Assembly (NCBI GenBank): GCA_903837355.1
Contig: CAILUI010000071.1
Span: 20,484 to 84,483, forward strand
DNA length: 64,000 nucleotides
Direction: 5' to 3'
From: an uncultured Victivallales bacterium
GTDB lineage: Bacteria; Verrucomicrobiota; Lentisphaeria; Oligosphaerales; JAFGRS01
Positions 8,180-21,508 of this stretch are shown piece after piece. Positions within the stretch are counted from its first letter, which is position 1, and every line of letters starts with the position of its first letter. Below the pieces are notes generated by a model, which was not told where the DNA came from, ran no database searches, and saw only the letters and a list, made by a program, of their open reading frames with translations. The position numbers and the translations under genes were made by a program.

Positions 8180-8809
8180 ATGGTAATGCTCAAGGATATC
8201 CTCATCTCGATCTGGCAAGGGCTTCTCGGCCTGATCGACTACTTCAGCAAACAGACGACGGCGGCGGGCATCACGGTGGACTGGCCGTTGATCGTGGTCC
8301 TGCTGGTGCTGCTGACCCTGTGGCTGGTCTCGGCCTGCTGGGCCTCGTCGATCGCCAGCGGCCGCCGGCACTCGCCGGTGTTGAGCTTCGTGCTGGGGCT
8401 GCTCGCACCCTATGTCTACCCCATCTTCATCCTCTTTGCGATGGACATCAAGGGCGCTAAGGAGCGGCAGCAGAAGCAGGAGGCGGCCAAGGCCAAGGAT
8501 GCCGCCGTCGAGGACGAGCGCCGGCATGTCGCCGAGTTGCTGGGCCGCGAGGGCGGGGGCGCGGACGGGGAGGCAGAGGAAGAGGCGAAGCCGGTCTTTG
8601 ATACGGCTTACTTCGAGCGCATTGCCCGCGACGAGCAAGGCAATCCGAATGGGCCGTGGCGGATCGTCTTTGGCGGCAGTGAGGTGAAGGTACTGCGCAT
8701 TCTCGAGCCCCTGCCGGATGTGGTGTCGGTGGAGATCGAGACGCGCGAGGGTGGGCGGGCCAAGTTCCGCATTCCCTACGCCCGAATTAGCGAGTGCGAG
8801 CCGTGCTGA
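8180..8809 (+). CDS. Uncharacterised two-helix membrane protein with cytoplasmic C-terminal domain
   Basis: I do not recognise a family for this 209-residue protein. It has one strong membrane helix (WPLIVVLLVLLTLWLVSACW) and a second (SPVLSFVLGLLAPYVYPIFI) separated by a short basic loop. A charged Lys/Ala/Glu-rich coil (~90-135) and a small C-terminal domain (FDTAYFERIARDEQGNPNGP to FRIPYARISECEP) follow. The layout suggests a membrane-anchored protein with a cytoplasmic domain. The ATG at 8180 and another at 8186 are equally possible starts. It sits between the DUF1189-like gene and ileS, all on one strand, and is probably co-transcribed with them. Confidence 0.7.
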   Translation: MVMLKDILISIWQGLLGLIDYFSKQTTAAGITVDWPLIVVLLVLLTLWLVSACWASSIASGRRHSPVLSFVLGLLAPYVYPIFILFAMDIKGAKERQQKQEAAKAKDAAVEDERRHVAELLGREGGGADGEAEEEAKPVFDTAYFERIARDEQGNPNGPWRIVFGGSEVKVLRILEPLPDVVSVEIETREGGRAKFRIPYARISECEPC

Positions 8810-8944
8810 CCGTCGCTGTCCACGGCTCGCAACCCTTGCCGCCAGGTCCAGGGCGAGGGTGCGGACGAGTTCCCCAAGGTCGAGTCCATGTCCCTGCCCG
8901 GGGTGCTTCCAGGGCGCTTTCCGGTGCCGGGTTCTGAAGGTACG

Positions 8945-12118
<3,174 letters not shown>

Positions 12119-12159
12119 GTGCTGGCCAGTTCCCTGGCAGAGTTGTGGAGAACTGCGAG

Positions 12160-13923
12160 ATGGCAGTGACCTACGTGTGTCCGACCTGTGCCGCCAAGAT
12201 GGCCGTCGACGAGCCGATCGACAACCTCCGTTGCCCGGCCTGCCGCGTGGCGATGGTGACGCCGGGCGACGCGGGTGTCCCCGCCGCCCCGGCGGCGGCC
12301 TCCCGGGTGACGCCGCCGACACCGGTCGCGCCTTCCTTCAAGGGCCTGAAGGTGGCTCGCGCGGTGCGCGCTTTTGGCGACGCGGGGACGGTGCCGGCGA
12401 CGCCGTTAGCGGCGCGTTCGACGTCCCCGGCGGAGGAAACCCAGTCCGTTTTGGTTCCCACCGCTCCCGGCGGCAGCCTGGCGCAGGAAATGGAGAAGAT
12501 GGTCCTGACGGCGCGCCGCCAGGCTGAGAAAGAGGCGGAGCTGGTCCTGGAGACCGCGCGACTGCGGGCGCAGCAGGAGGGCGAGGAGTACCGACGACAG
12601 CTCGAGGAGGCCCTCCAGGCCGAGGTCAACTCGGTCCGGGCGGCGCTGCAGGAGCGGGCGGCGCAGGAGGCGGCTACCCTGGTCGAGCAGGCTCAGCAGG
12701 CGGCCCGGCAGGAATCCGAGGCGATCCTGGCGACGGCTCGCCGGCAAGGCGAAGAGGCGGTGGCGGACGCCCGCAAGACGGTGATCGGCGAGGTGCAGAA
12801 GCTGGCGAAAGAGGCTCGCGCCAAGGCTGAGGAGATTCGCGCCAAGGCCCAGGAAGAGGCCGCCGCCGCGCGCCGCCAGGCCCAGGCCGATGCCGAGATC
12901 GTGAAGGCCGAGGCCGCCAAGCTGCTTGACGACACCAAGCGCACGCTGGTCGAGAAGGCGAAGGAGGTGGCGGCGGGCGTCCGCGACCGGGCCCAGCAGG
13001 AGGCCGATGCGCTACGTCGCAAGGCCGCCGAGGAGGCGGAACGGGTCCGGCTTCAGGCCGAAGAGCTGCGGCAGAAGGTCGCGGCCGAGGCCCTTCAGGA
13101 GGCCGAGCGCCTGCGCCAGCAGGCAACGGCGGAGCTGGCCCAGATTCGCGCGCAGATCGCGGCCGCCCAGGCCGCCGCCGTCAAGCCCGAGCCCGCCGGG
13201 GCGCCGGCGGACGCTCCAGCGGTTCCCGTGCCCAGCGGCGCCGCGGAACCGCCGGCGCTGGACGAGTTGCAGCGGCAGGTGCGGGATCTGGAGAAAGACG
13301 GCGAGCGTTCGCGCCTGGCCTTCGAGAAGCGCCTCAAAGCGGATGTTGACGCTAAAGAGTCCGCCTTTCGGGACGCCAGCGAGGCGCACCGGGTTCAGTT
13401 CCTGATCTCGATTCTGCTGCGGGTCGTCGGGCCGATGTTGCTCTTCTACGGCCTGCTGACCGTGGTTCAGACCGAGGGGGCCATGCAGCTTCTTGCCGGC
13501 GCCTTCCTGGCCGTCTCGTTCGGCCTCAGCGTCTGGGGCCTGAAGTTGGGCGGACGTCTGAAGCACCACGTCGACAGCCTGTTTGAGTTCTTCTTCAGGG
13601 AGAAGCTCAAAGCGGCGCGGGTCGGCGAGGGGCCCAGTTCGGGCGAGGCGGGGACGGACAGCAAGATCGGTGCGCCCGTCGTGAAGAGAAGCATCGGCGC
13701 GGCTCCCGGGCTGGCCTCGCGCAAGTCTGGCAGGACTGCGCTGGGGGGCAAGGTCCGGAAGGCTGATGTCGCCGCGCCGGCCGCCGCCGCGAGCGCCACG
13801 ACAACGCCCGCCGAACCCCCGCCAGTCAGCGTTGCGGGAGACCGTCAAGGCGCCTCCAGCACCGCGGCTGAGGCCGCTGCCACCAAGCCGCCAACCTCCG
13901 TGGACAACACGCATCGAGCCTAG
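12160..13923 (+). CDS. Zinc-ribbon, coiled-coil membrane protein of unknown function
   Basis: This ~587-residue protein begins with a zinc ribbon (CPTC at ~8-11, CPAC at ~26-29) and a Pro/Ala linker. A very long coiled coil (~100-330) follows, built from loose 11- to 22-residue repeats rich in Ala, Glu, Arg and Lys, for example EEIRAKAQEEAAAARRQAQA. Two membrane helices near the C-terminus (FLISILLRVVGPMLLFYGLL and AMQLLAGAFLAVSFGLSVWG) are joined by a few residues, and a disordered Ala/Pro-rich tail ends the protein. The start at 12160 is preferred to a GTG 15 bases earlier because it leads directly into the zinc ribbon. The layout suggests a cytoplasmic rod anchored in the membrane; no enzymatic domain is visible. 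Confidence 0.75.
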   Translation: MAVTYVCPTCAAKMAVDEPIDNLRCPACRVAMVTPGDAGVPAAPAAASRVTPPTPVAPSFKGLKVARAVRAFGDAGTVPATPLAARSTSPAEETQSVLVPTAPGGSLAQEMEKMVLTARRQAEKEAELVLETARLRAQQEGEEYRRQLEEALQAEVNSVRAALQERAAQEAATLVEQAQQAARQESEAILATARRQGEEAVADARKTVIGEVQKLAKEARAKAEEIRAKAQEEAAAARRQAQADAEIVKAEAAKLLDDTKRTLVEKAKEVAAGVRDRAQQEADALRRKAAEEAERVRLQAEELRQKVAAEALQEAERLRQQATAELAQIRAQIAAAQAAAVKPEPAGAPADAPAVPVPSGAAEPPALDELQRQVRDLEKDGERSRLAFEKRLKADVDAKESAFRDASEAHRVQFLISILLRVVGPMLLFYGLLTVVQTEGAMQLLAGAFLAVSFGLSVWGLKLGGRLKHHVDSLFEFFFREKLKAARVGEGPSSGEAGTDSKIGAPVVKRSIGAAPGLASRKSGRTALGGKVRKADVAAPAAAASATTTPAEPPPVSVAGDRQGASSTAAEAAATKPPTSVDNTHRA

Positions 13924-13979
13924 GCCCGGCGCGATGTGGACGCGCGCGTCGCCGCGCCCTGCAGAAACGATGGTTTGTC

Positions 13980-15899
13980 ATGGCAGCGTTACTGCTGGCC
14001 CTACTTGAGCTGACCTTTGTGATGGTTTCCGTGATGCTGTTCCACAGCCTGCGGAAGTCCATCGGGGCACATGCTTTCTACCTCAGCCTGGGGATGTTCT
14101 TTGTTCTCGGTCAGATTGTGGCCGCTTCTGGTCTGATGATCGATCCCGGGGTGGAGGGCCTGCAGGTCAACCTCGGGCACACGGCCCTGCTGGCGCCCTA
14201 CCTGGCGGCGCTGCTCATCGTCTATGTCGTGGATGGCACCCTGGAGGCGCAGCGGCTGATCCTGGGGTTCGTGGCGTTGCTGGTCGGTTACTACTACCTG
14301 GCCAGCGTGATTACGAGCCAGTGCGACTGGTCGACGTATGTGACCCAGGGGGCGGACAACAGCCCCTACCTGCAGGCGGTCTTCCAGCAGAGCAAACGCA
14401 CGATGCTGGCCTCCTCTCTGGCCACCGGGGTCGACCTCTTCGTGCTCCCGATCGTCTTCCAGTTTTTCTACAACCGCAAGACGCGGCTGTTCTTTGCGGT
14501 GCTGGGCACGCTGGTGCTGACGCAAGTGATCGACTCGTTCATCTACCAGGTGATCGCCTTCCCGGTCCTGGACGAATGGTGGGACCAACTGCGGGCCACC
14601 TATCTGGCGCGCGCCGGCAGTCTGATCTGGCTGAGTGCGCTGACCACGGTCTACCTGGCGATGTGCCCCATCGACACCAGCGGCAGCCGTCGCCCCCTGG
14701 ACATCGTCCTCGACTTCTTCAGTGCCTACAGTCAGACGCGCGAACTGCGGCAGTCCGTGCGCGAGTGGGAGGGGCGTTACCGCATCGTGGTTCAGAGCAT
14801 CAGTGACCTGATTTTCATCGCCGACCGGGATGGCCGCGTGTTGAATGCCAACCCGGCCGCACTGAAGGCATTGGGTCTGCGGATGGCCGACTCCTTCCGT
14901 CTGCAGGAGGTTATCCGTTCGGCGGCGGACCAGCCGTGGGATTGGGAGGCGTTGTGGCATGACCTGACGCAGCCCGGCAGCGGTAGCGCCGGGATCCCGC
15001 ACCACGACTGCCGGGCCGTGCCGGTGAATGGGGGCGAGATCATCGAACTCGATGCCAGCATCACCCAGGGCGAGCTGAACGAGGCGCCCGTCGCCGTCGT
15101 TAGCGCCCGCGATGTGACCGCCCGCCGGCGGCTTGAGCGCGAGCGCCGGCAACTCGAGGAGCAGTTGATGCACGTGCAGCGCATGGATGCCGTCGGGCAG
15201 TTGGCCGGCGGCGTGGCGCACGACTTCAACAACCTGCTGCACACCATCCGCGGCAGCCTCGACTCCCTGAATAAGCAGTATGACCTGTCGGCACCCAGTC
15301 GGGCCATGGTCAGCAACATCGATGAAGCCACCTCGCGCACCTCCGAACTCACGCGCCAGTTGCTGGGTTTTGCCCGCCGTGGCAAGTACCAACTGGAGCG
15401 GCATGAGGTCGCCGACATCGTGGCCGGTGTCGCGGCGCTGTTCGAGCCGGTGGCCGGCCGCAATATCCAACTGCGGACCATGGTCGCCCCTGACCCGATG
15501 ATCGTCGAGGCGGATGCCACGCAGATGCAGCAGGTCTTCCTGAATCTCCTGCTCAATGCCCGTGACGCCATTCAGGCCAAGGGTGACAGCGGCGGGCGGA
15601 TCGTCGTGCGCGCCGAGGTCGCCTCGGAGCATACGCCAGGATGGGCCTTCCGAGCCCGCGCCGAAGCCAGCCCGACAGAGTATGTTTGCGTGCGCGTTCG
15701 GGACAATGGCAGTGGCATGTCCCCCGAACTGATGACCAAGATCTTCGCGCCGTTCTTCACGACCAAAGGTGTGGGCAAGGGCACGGGGATGGGGCTGGCT
15801 ATGGCCTATGGTTGCATCGGCAACCACCACGGCTGGATTCACGTGGAAAGCGAGCTTGGCAAGGGCAGTGAGTTCTTTGTCTTCCTGCCCAGGCTTTGA
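13980..15899 (+). CDS. Multi-span membrane sensor histidine kinase with PAS domain
   Basis: This 639-residue kinase has an N-terminal module of about seven membrane helices (residues 1-~235). The module resembles the VUT/YhhQ-like transporter-type sensor domains seen in some kinases (..SLGMFFVLGQIVAASGLM..; DLFVLPIVFQFFYNRKTRLF). A PAS domain (~260-385; SISDLIFIADRDGRVLNANP) follows, then a dimerisation domain with the phosphorylated His at ~414 in LAGGVAHDFNNLLHTIRG. The ATPase domain has an N box (NLLLNARDAI), G1 (DNGSGMS), F box (FAPFFTTKG) and G2 (GKGTGMGLAM). The HDFNN form marks the family related to NtrB and hybrid kinases. No receiver domain is attached and no regulator is adjacent, so its partner lies elsewhere. 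The sensed ligand is unknown. Confidence 0.88.
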   Translation: MAALLLALLELTFVMVSVMLFHSLRKSIGAHAFYLSLGMFFVLGQIVAASGLMIDPGVEGLQVNLGHTALLAPYLAALLIVYVVDGTLEAQRLILGFVALLVGYYYLASVITSQCDWSTYVTQGADNSPYLQAVFQQSKRTMLASSLATGVDLFVLPIVFQFFYNRKTRLFFAVLGTLVLTQVIDSFIYQVIAFPVLDEWWDQLRATYLARAGSLIWLSALTTVYLAMCPIDTSGSRRPLDIVLDFFSAYSQTRELRQSVREWEGRYRIVVQSISDLIFIADRDGRVLNANPAALKALGLRMADSFRLQEVIRSAADQPWDWEALWHDLTQPGSGSAGIPHHDCRAVPVNGGEIIELDASITQGELNEAPVAVVSARDVTARRRLERERRQLEEQLMHVQRMDAVGQLAGGVAHDFNNLLHTIRGSLDSLNKQYDLSAPSRAMVSNIDEATSRTSELTRQLLGFARRGKYQLERHEVADIVAGVAALFEPVAGRNIQLRTMVAPDPMIVEADATQMQQVFLNLLLNARDAIQAKGDSGGRIVVRAEVASEHTPGWAFRARAEASPTEYVCVRVRDNGSGMSPELMTKIFAPFFTTKGVGKGTGMGLAMAYGCIGNHHGWIHVESELGKGSEFFVFLPRL

Positions 15900-15950
15900 T
15901 TCTGGGGCGAGTGCCGGCGGCGCGGTGGCCGGACTCGGTATGCGGCCGCG

Positions 15951-17855
15951 GTGGAGTATGCAGTGAGTGCTCGGATTCTCGATGGTATCAACGGTCCCGG
16001 CGACGTCCGCGCGCTGGCGGCCGACGGCTTGCCGCGCCTGGCCGCCGAGATTCGCGCGGAGTTGCTGCATATCGTCTCGCACCAGGGCGGGCACCTGGCC
16101 TCGAATCTGGGCATCACGGAACTGACCGTGGCTTTGGTGCGCGCCTTTGACCTGACCCAGGATGCGATCGTCTGGGACACGGGCCATTCCGGCTATGCCT
16201 TCAAACTGCTCACCGGCCGGCGCGAGTTGATGCGGCGGCTGCGCGAGGATGGTGGTTGCTGCGGCTTCCTGCACCGCGACGAGAGTCCCTATGACGTCTT
16301 CGGCGCCGGCCATGCCGGCACCGCCATCTCGGCCGCGCTGGGCATCGCGGCGGCCCGCGATCGGACCGGGGAAGCGGGGCGGGTCGTGGCCGTGGTGGGG
16401 GACGGTGCCCTGGGCTGTGGCAGTTCGCTGGAGGGGCTGAACAGCGTCATCGAAACCACCAAGAACTTCATTCTGGTGGTGAATGATAACCGCATGTCCA
16501 TCGCCCCCAACGTCGGGGGGTTATCACGCTACCTCAGCCGGCTGATTCCCGATGCGCGCTACAACCGTTTTCGCAGCGCCGTGTCCGGCACGATCAGCCG
16601 CATTCCACGGATTGGGCCGCGCTTGCGCGGCCTGATCCGGCGTATCGAGGAGGCTGCGAAGAGCGTCGTGGTTCCCGGGGCGGTGTTCGAGGAGCTTGGG
16701 TTACGCTACATCGGTCCTCTGGACGGGCACGACGTGATCGGCCTCTGCGAGACGTTCGCGGCCGTGCGGCGGATGGGCGAACCGGTGGTCGTACATGTCC
16801 TGACCGAGAAGGGCAGGGGCTACGAGGCCGCCGAACGCGCGCCGGAGGCTTTCCACGGCGTGGGCCGCTTCGAGATCGATTCCGGGCTGGCGGCTGAGCC
16901 ACCGGCGCCACCGGCGACGCCGGCGTCGTTCTCGGCCGCCCTGGGGGACAGCCTCTACGCCCTCGCCCGCGCCGACCAGCGAGTCGTGGCGATCACGGCC
17001 GGCATGTGCCACGCCACGGGCCTGGCCCTCTGCCGTGCGCACTTGCCCCGGCAGTTCTTCGATGTCGGGATCGCCGAGGAGCACGCCGTCATCTTCGCCG
17101 CCGGCATGGCGGCGCGCGGTCTGCGGCCGGTGGTGGCGATCTATGCCAGCTTCATGCACCGTGCTGTTGACTACGTCTTCCATGATGTCTGCCTGCAGCG
17201 CTTGCCCGTGGTGCTTTGTCTGGACCGCGCCGGCATCGTCCCCGACGGGCCGACGCACCACGGCATTCACGACCTCAGTTTCTGGGGGACCATCCCGCAT
17301 CTTTGCGTGCTGCAACCAGCGGATGGGGCGGAGCTGGATGGCATGCTGAGACTGTGCCTGGAGCGGCACGATCCGGTGGTCATCCGCTACCCGCGGGCGG
17401 CGGCGGCCGATCTCCTGCGCGGCGGGTCGCGGTCGCCGCTGGAATGGGGGCGCGCCGAGGTCCTGCGCGAGGGCGCCGACGTGGTTCTTTGGGGGGTCGG
17501 GCGTGAGGCGGCGACGGCTCTGCAGGTCGCCGCTCGGCTGCAGGAGGACGGCATCGCCGCGGGCGTGGTGAATCCGCGTTTTGCGATTCCGCTGGACCGC
17601 GAGTTGCTGCTGCAGCAGGCGCGCGCCGGCCGGCCGTTGGTGATCATCGAGGACCATGTCGCGCCCGGCGGTTTCGGCAGCCTGGCACGCGAGGCCCTGG
17701 CCGGGGTGGAGCCGCTCCGCATGCTCTGTCGCGGGTGGCCCCGCGAGATCTTGCCGTGGGGTACAGAGACGGCCATTCGCCACACCTACCGGATGGACGT
17801 GGAGTCCTTGCGCGCCGACATTCGGGCCTTCGTGCGGGGTACTCCGACACCATGA
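15951..17855 (+). CDS. dxs: 1-deoxy-D-xylulose-5-phosphate synthase
   Basis: This thiamine-diphosphate enzyme condenses pyruvate and glyceraldehyde 3-phosphate in the first step of the MEP isoprenoid pathway. It has the DXS layout: HQGGHLASNLGITELTVAL near residue 45, the ThDP motif VVGDGALG followed by VNDNRMSIAPNVGGLSRYL, then the pyrimidine domain with GIAEEHAVIFAAGMAARGL (catalytic Glu), DRAGIVPDGPTHHGIHDLS and the C-terminal transketolase domain. At 634 residues it is of normal length. A GTG start at 15951 is assumed; a GTG four codons later is possible. The segment WDTGHSGYAFKLLTGRRE replaces the usual H.dYqaY form, so it is a divergent DXS. The stop overlaps xthA (ATGA). Confidence 0.88.
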   Translation: MEYAVSARILDGINGPGDVRALAADGLPRLAAEIRAELLHIVSHQGGHLASNLGITELTVALVRAFDLTQDAIVWDTGHSGYAFKLLTGRRELMRRLREDGGCCGFLHRDESPYDVFGAGHAGTAISAALGIAAARDRTGEAGRVVAVVGDGALGCGSSLEGLNSVIETTKNFILVVNDNRMSIAPNVGGLSRYLSRLIPDARYNRFRSAVSGTISRIPRIGPRLRGLIRRIEEAAKSVVVPGAVFEELGLRYIGPLDGHDVIGLCETFAAVRRMGEPVVVHVLTEKGRGYEAAERAPEAFHGVGRFEIDSGLAAEPPAPPATPASFSAALGDSLYALARADQRVVAITAGMCHATGLALCRAHLPRQFFDVGIAEEHAVIFAAGMAARGLRPVVAIYASFMHRAVDYVFHDVCLQRLPVVLCLDRAGIVPDGPTHHGIHDLSFWGTIPHLCVLQPADGAELDGMLRLCLERHDPVVIRYPRAAAADLLRGGSRSPLEWGRAEVLREGADVVLWGVGREAATALQVAARLQEDGIAAGVVNPRFAIPLDRELLLQQARAGRPLVIIEDHVAPGGFGSLAREALAGVEPLRMLCRGWPREILPWGTETAIRHTYRMDVESLRADIRAFVRGTPTP

Positions 17856-18613
17856 CGACGATCCTCTCCTGGAATGTCAACGGTATCCGGGCCATACAGA
17901 AGAAGGGCTTCTCGGCGTGGCTGGGGGCGCAAGCGCCGGACATCCTGTGCGTGCAGGAGACCAAGGCCAGTGCCGACCAGTTGGATGCCGAACTGACGAG
18001 CCCGCCCGGCTACACCGCCATCTGGGCCGCCGCCGAGCGCAAGGGCTACAGCGGCGTCGCCGCCTTTGTCCGCGCCGCGCCGTTGGCCGTTGAGGTCCTG
18101 GGCGTGCCAGAGTTCGACGTCGAGGGCCGCACCTTGATCCTGCACTACCCCGACCTGACCGTGGTCAACTGCTACTTCCCGAACAGCCAGGAAGAGGGCG
18201 CGCGCCTGGCCTACAAGGTGGCCTTTTGCGCGGCGGTGCTGGGCAAGTGCGATGAACTCGTGGCGGCGGGGAAGGACCTCGTCCTGTGCGGCGACTACAA
18301 CATCGCCCACCTGCCCATCGATCTGGCGAATCCCAAGGCCAACGTCCATAACCCCGGGTATCTGCCCGAGGAACGCGCCTGGATGGACGGTTTCCTGGGG
18401 GCTGGCTACGTCGACACCTTCCGCCTGTTCTGCGCGGCGCCGCAGCAGTACACCTGGTGGTCGTACCGTTTCCATGCCCGTGAGAAGAACATCGGCTGGC
18501 GCATCGATTACCACTGTGTGAACGAGCGCTTGCGGCGCCGGGTGTGCGCGTCGACGATCATGGCCGAGGTGATGGGCTCGGACCACTGCCCGGTGCGGAT
18601 AGTCCTTGACTGA
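17852..18613 (+). CDS. xthA: Exodeoxyribonuclease III (AP endonuclease)
   Basis: This 253-residue enzyme of the ExoIII/APE1 family cleaves DNA at abasic sites and removes 3' nucleotides. The catalytic elements are all present: SWNVNGIRA at the N-terminus, CVQETKAS (metal-binding Glu), LCGDYNIAH (Asp/Asn pair) and the terminal MGSDHCPVRIVLD (Asp-His). WWSYRFHAREKNIGWRIDYH is a family signature. The ATG at 17852 overlaps the dxs stop by four bases and starts exactly at the family N-terminus. Confidence 0.95.
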   Translation: MTTILSWNVNGIRAIQKKGFSAWLGAQAPDILCVQETKASADQLDAELTSPPGYTAIWAAAERKGYSGVAAFVRAAPLAVEVLGVPEFDVEGRTLILHYPDLTVVNCYFPNSQEEGARLAYKVAFCAAVLGKCDELVAAGKDLVLCGDYNIAHLPIDLANPKANVHNPGYLPEERAWMDGFLGAGYVDTFRLFCAAPQQYTWWSYRFHAREKNIGWRIDYHCVNERLRRRVCASTIMAEVMGSDHCPVRIVLD

Positions 18614-18643
18614 TGGCACGACGTGCCGGAGAGCAACTCGAAG

Positions 18644-19360
18644 ATGATGACGACGGATGTGCTGTATGGCCTCAACCCGGCCTTCGAGACGGTGCTCGCC
18701 GGCCGTCGCGAGATCCGGCGCGCGCTGCTCAGCCGCAGCGCCTCCGCCAATCCCCGCGTGCAGAAGCTGGCCGCGCTTCTGGAAAGCCGCGGCGTGCCTG
18801 TGCAGTGGTCCGAGAAGGGCCGCCTGATCGATCTGTGCCAAAGCCATGAGCACCAGGGCGTGGTGCTCGAGACCGGACCTTACCCCTACGTCAGCGCCGA
18901 GGAGCTGTTTGCGCAGCCGCGTCTGGTGCTGCTCGACAACCTCGAGGACCCGCACAACGTCGGGGCCATCATCCGTACGGCCGAGGTCCTCGGTTACGGT
19001 GGGGTGTTGCTGCCGAATCGCGGCGTGCCGCACGTGCTGCCGTCGGTGGTCAAGGCCAGTGCTGGGGCCACCGAGCACCTGCGCATCTGTTGCACCGGCG
19101 GGGTCACGGCCTACGTCACCATGGCCCGCGCTCATGATTTCACCCTGGTGGCCTTGGACGCTCACGGTACACATTCCCTGGCCGAGGTGGCCGCGGCCGC
19201 CCCGGAACGCCTGTTGCTGGTCTGCGGCGGCGAGGATCGCGGCGTCGGCCAGTACATCCTCAATCAGGCCCATTTCGTGGTGCAGATCCCGCAACGCGGC
19301 CGCCTCAGTTCGCTCAACGCCTCGGTGGCGGCCGGCATCGCGCTGCAGGCGCTGGCGTGA
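18644..19360 (+). CDS. rlmB: SpoU-family 23S rRNA 2'-O-methyltransferase (RlmB-like)
   Basis: This ~238-residue methyltransferase of the SPOUT class has a small N-terminal substrate-binding domain (LYGLNPAFETVLAGRREIRR) and a trefoil-knot SAM domain. The three SpoU motifs are present: LLDNLEDPHNVGAIIRTAE with the catalytic Arg, LLLVCGGEDRGVGQYI and IPQRGRLSSLNASVAAGIAL. RlmB methylates G2251 of 23S rRNA; related TrmH-group enzymes share the same motifs, so the target is inferred. The ATG at 18644 (or 18647) is preferred to a GTG at 18623. A second, more divergent SpoU protein lies at 25720-27027. Confidence 0.88.
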   Translation: MMTTDVLYGLNPAFETVLAGRREIRRALLSRSASANPRVQKLAALLESRGVPVQWSEKGRLIDLCQSHEHQGVVLETGPYPYVSAEELFAQPRLVLLDNLEDPHNVGAIIRTAEVLGYGGVLLPNRGVPHVLPSVVKASAGATEHLRICCTGGVTAYVTMARAHDFTLVALDAHGTHSLAEVAAAAPERLLLVCGGEDRGVGQYILNQAHFVVQIPQRGRLSSLNASVAAGIALQALA

Positions 19361-19372
19361 TGCCATGGCCGG

Positions 19373-19401
19373 TTGCCCCACCCCTGCCGGTCCGCTATAG
19401 T
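19373..19401 (+). promoter_or_regulatory. Probable sigma-70-type promoter of enolase
   Basis: A TTGCCC box (19373-19378) and a TATAGT box (19396-19401) are separated by 17 bases in the gap between rlmB and eno, with the enolase ATG 83 bases further on. The spacing is ideal and the -10 box is close to consensus, while the -35 box is partial. A similar TATAGTAT core precedes the toxin-antitoxin operon. Confidence 0.5.
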
Positions 19402-19448
19402 ATGCAAAACTGCTGCGGACCGTCTGACCCATCCCCCCTTCGACGTGA

Positions 19449-20756
<1,308 letters not shown>

Positions 20757-20775
20757 GCCCGTTTCGCGACAAGCC

Positions 20776-20847
20776 GCCGCCACGCACCCCGTGGCGGCCC
20801 GGTGGACCCTAGGCCCCTGGCGGTGTTACCCACGCCGCCAGGGGCCT
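20776..20847 (+). terminator. Tandem hairpins after enolase
   Basis: The first hairpin has 9-bp arms GCCGCCACG (20776-20784) and CGTGGCGGC (20790-20798) with a five-base loop. The second has 12-bp perfect arms AGGCCCCTGGCG (20811-20822) and CGCCAGGGGCCT (20836-20847), followed by only a short T-rich patch (TTCCTGTT). They lie 20-90 bases after the enolase stop and before an independently promoted operon, as expected of intrinsic termination. Confidence 0.7.
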
Positions 20848-20928
20848 TCCTGTTGCGGGCCGGTTGGCAGCCCAGGACTGCCAAAGCAGCTTCATGACCA
20901 CTCTCGTGGCGCCGAAGCGCGAAGTGCC

Positions 20929-20944
20929 ACTATAGTATCACTAT
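20929..20944 (+). promoter_or_regulatory. Probable operator and -10 region of the toxin-antitoxin operon
   Basis: The 16 bases ACTATAGTATCACTAT directly before the antitoxin ATG contain an 8-base palindrome (ACTATAGT) and an overlapping inverted repeat ATAGT-ATC-ACTAT, with a TATAGT -10-like box inside. Phd/YefM antitoxins bind such short palindromes over their own promoter, so this is a good candidate for the autoregulatory site. The ATG at 20946 is so close that transcripts would have almost no leader. Confidence 0.5.
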
Positions 20945-20945
20945 C

Positions 20946-21203
20946 ATGAAGACAACCCTTGTGACCACGCTCAAACGGCAGGCGACCCGGATACTGGGGG
21001 AGCTGGCTGCGGACCATGACCCGATTCTGATCACCGAGCACGGACGCCCGGCGGCTTACCTGGTCGATGTGGAATCGTTCGAGTTCCAGCGGGACAGGCT
21101 ACTGATCCTGGAAGGGATCGCGCGCGGCGAACGGGCCATTGAGGAGGGCAGGGTTCTCTCCGAGGACCAGGCAAAGGCGAGAATGGGGCGATGGCTGAGC
21201 TGA
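20946..21203 (+). CDS. Phd/YefM-type antitoxin
   Basis: This 85-residue protein has the Phd/YefM N-terminal fold: VTTLKRQATRILGELAADHD followed by PILITEHGRPAAYLVDVESF, the typical p..It.hGrp.avlv.. strand. Its charged C-terminal half (GERAIEEGRVLSEDQAKARM) would wrap the toxin. It should neutralise the following toxin and repress the operon. The 3' end overlaps the toxin gene by 13 bases. Confidence 0.88.
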   Translation: MKTTLVTTLKRQATRILGELAADHDPILITEHGRPAAYLVDVESFEFQRDRLLILEGIARGERAIEEGRVLSEDQAKARMGRWLS

Positions 21204-21508
21204 TCTGGACCGAACCTGCAATTCAGGACCTGGACGCCGTTGCCGACTACATCGCTCTGGACAAGCCTGACGCGGCTCGTCGGTATGTCCATAGGGTATT
21301 CCACAGTGTTTCCCGCCTCAAGGCCTTCCCTGAAACAGGGCAGGTGCCAACCGAGCTCGCGGACCTCCCCCAGTACCGCCATCTTGTCGTCGGTCCGTGC
21401 CGGGTCTTCTACAAGGTGTCAGGCGGCAAGGTGTTCGTCCTGCACGTCATGCGGTCCGAGCGGCTGTTCCGCCGTCACGTGGTCCTTGACCGCGATGCAG
21501 ACTGCTAG
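21191..21508 (+). CDS. ParE/RelE-superfamily toxin
   Basis: This 105-residue protein begins with LIWTEPAIQDLDAVADYIAL, the usual ParE start (w...A..dL..i..yi), and contains LKAFPETGQVPTELADLPQY and CRVFYKVSGGKVFVLHVMRS, the R.iy.v....v.il.v.h segment of the superfamily. ParE toxins target DNA gyrase and RelE toxins cut mRNA on ribosomes; the sequence fits the ParE branch better, but this is inference. It is translated with its antitoxin from an overlapping reading frame. Confidence 0.88.
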   Translation: MAELIWTEPAIQDLDAVADYIALDKPDAARRYVHRVFHSVSRLKAFPETGQVPTELADLPQYRHLVVGPCRVFYKVSGGKVFVLHVMRSERLFRRHVVLDRDADC

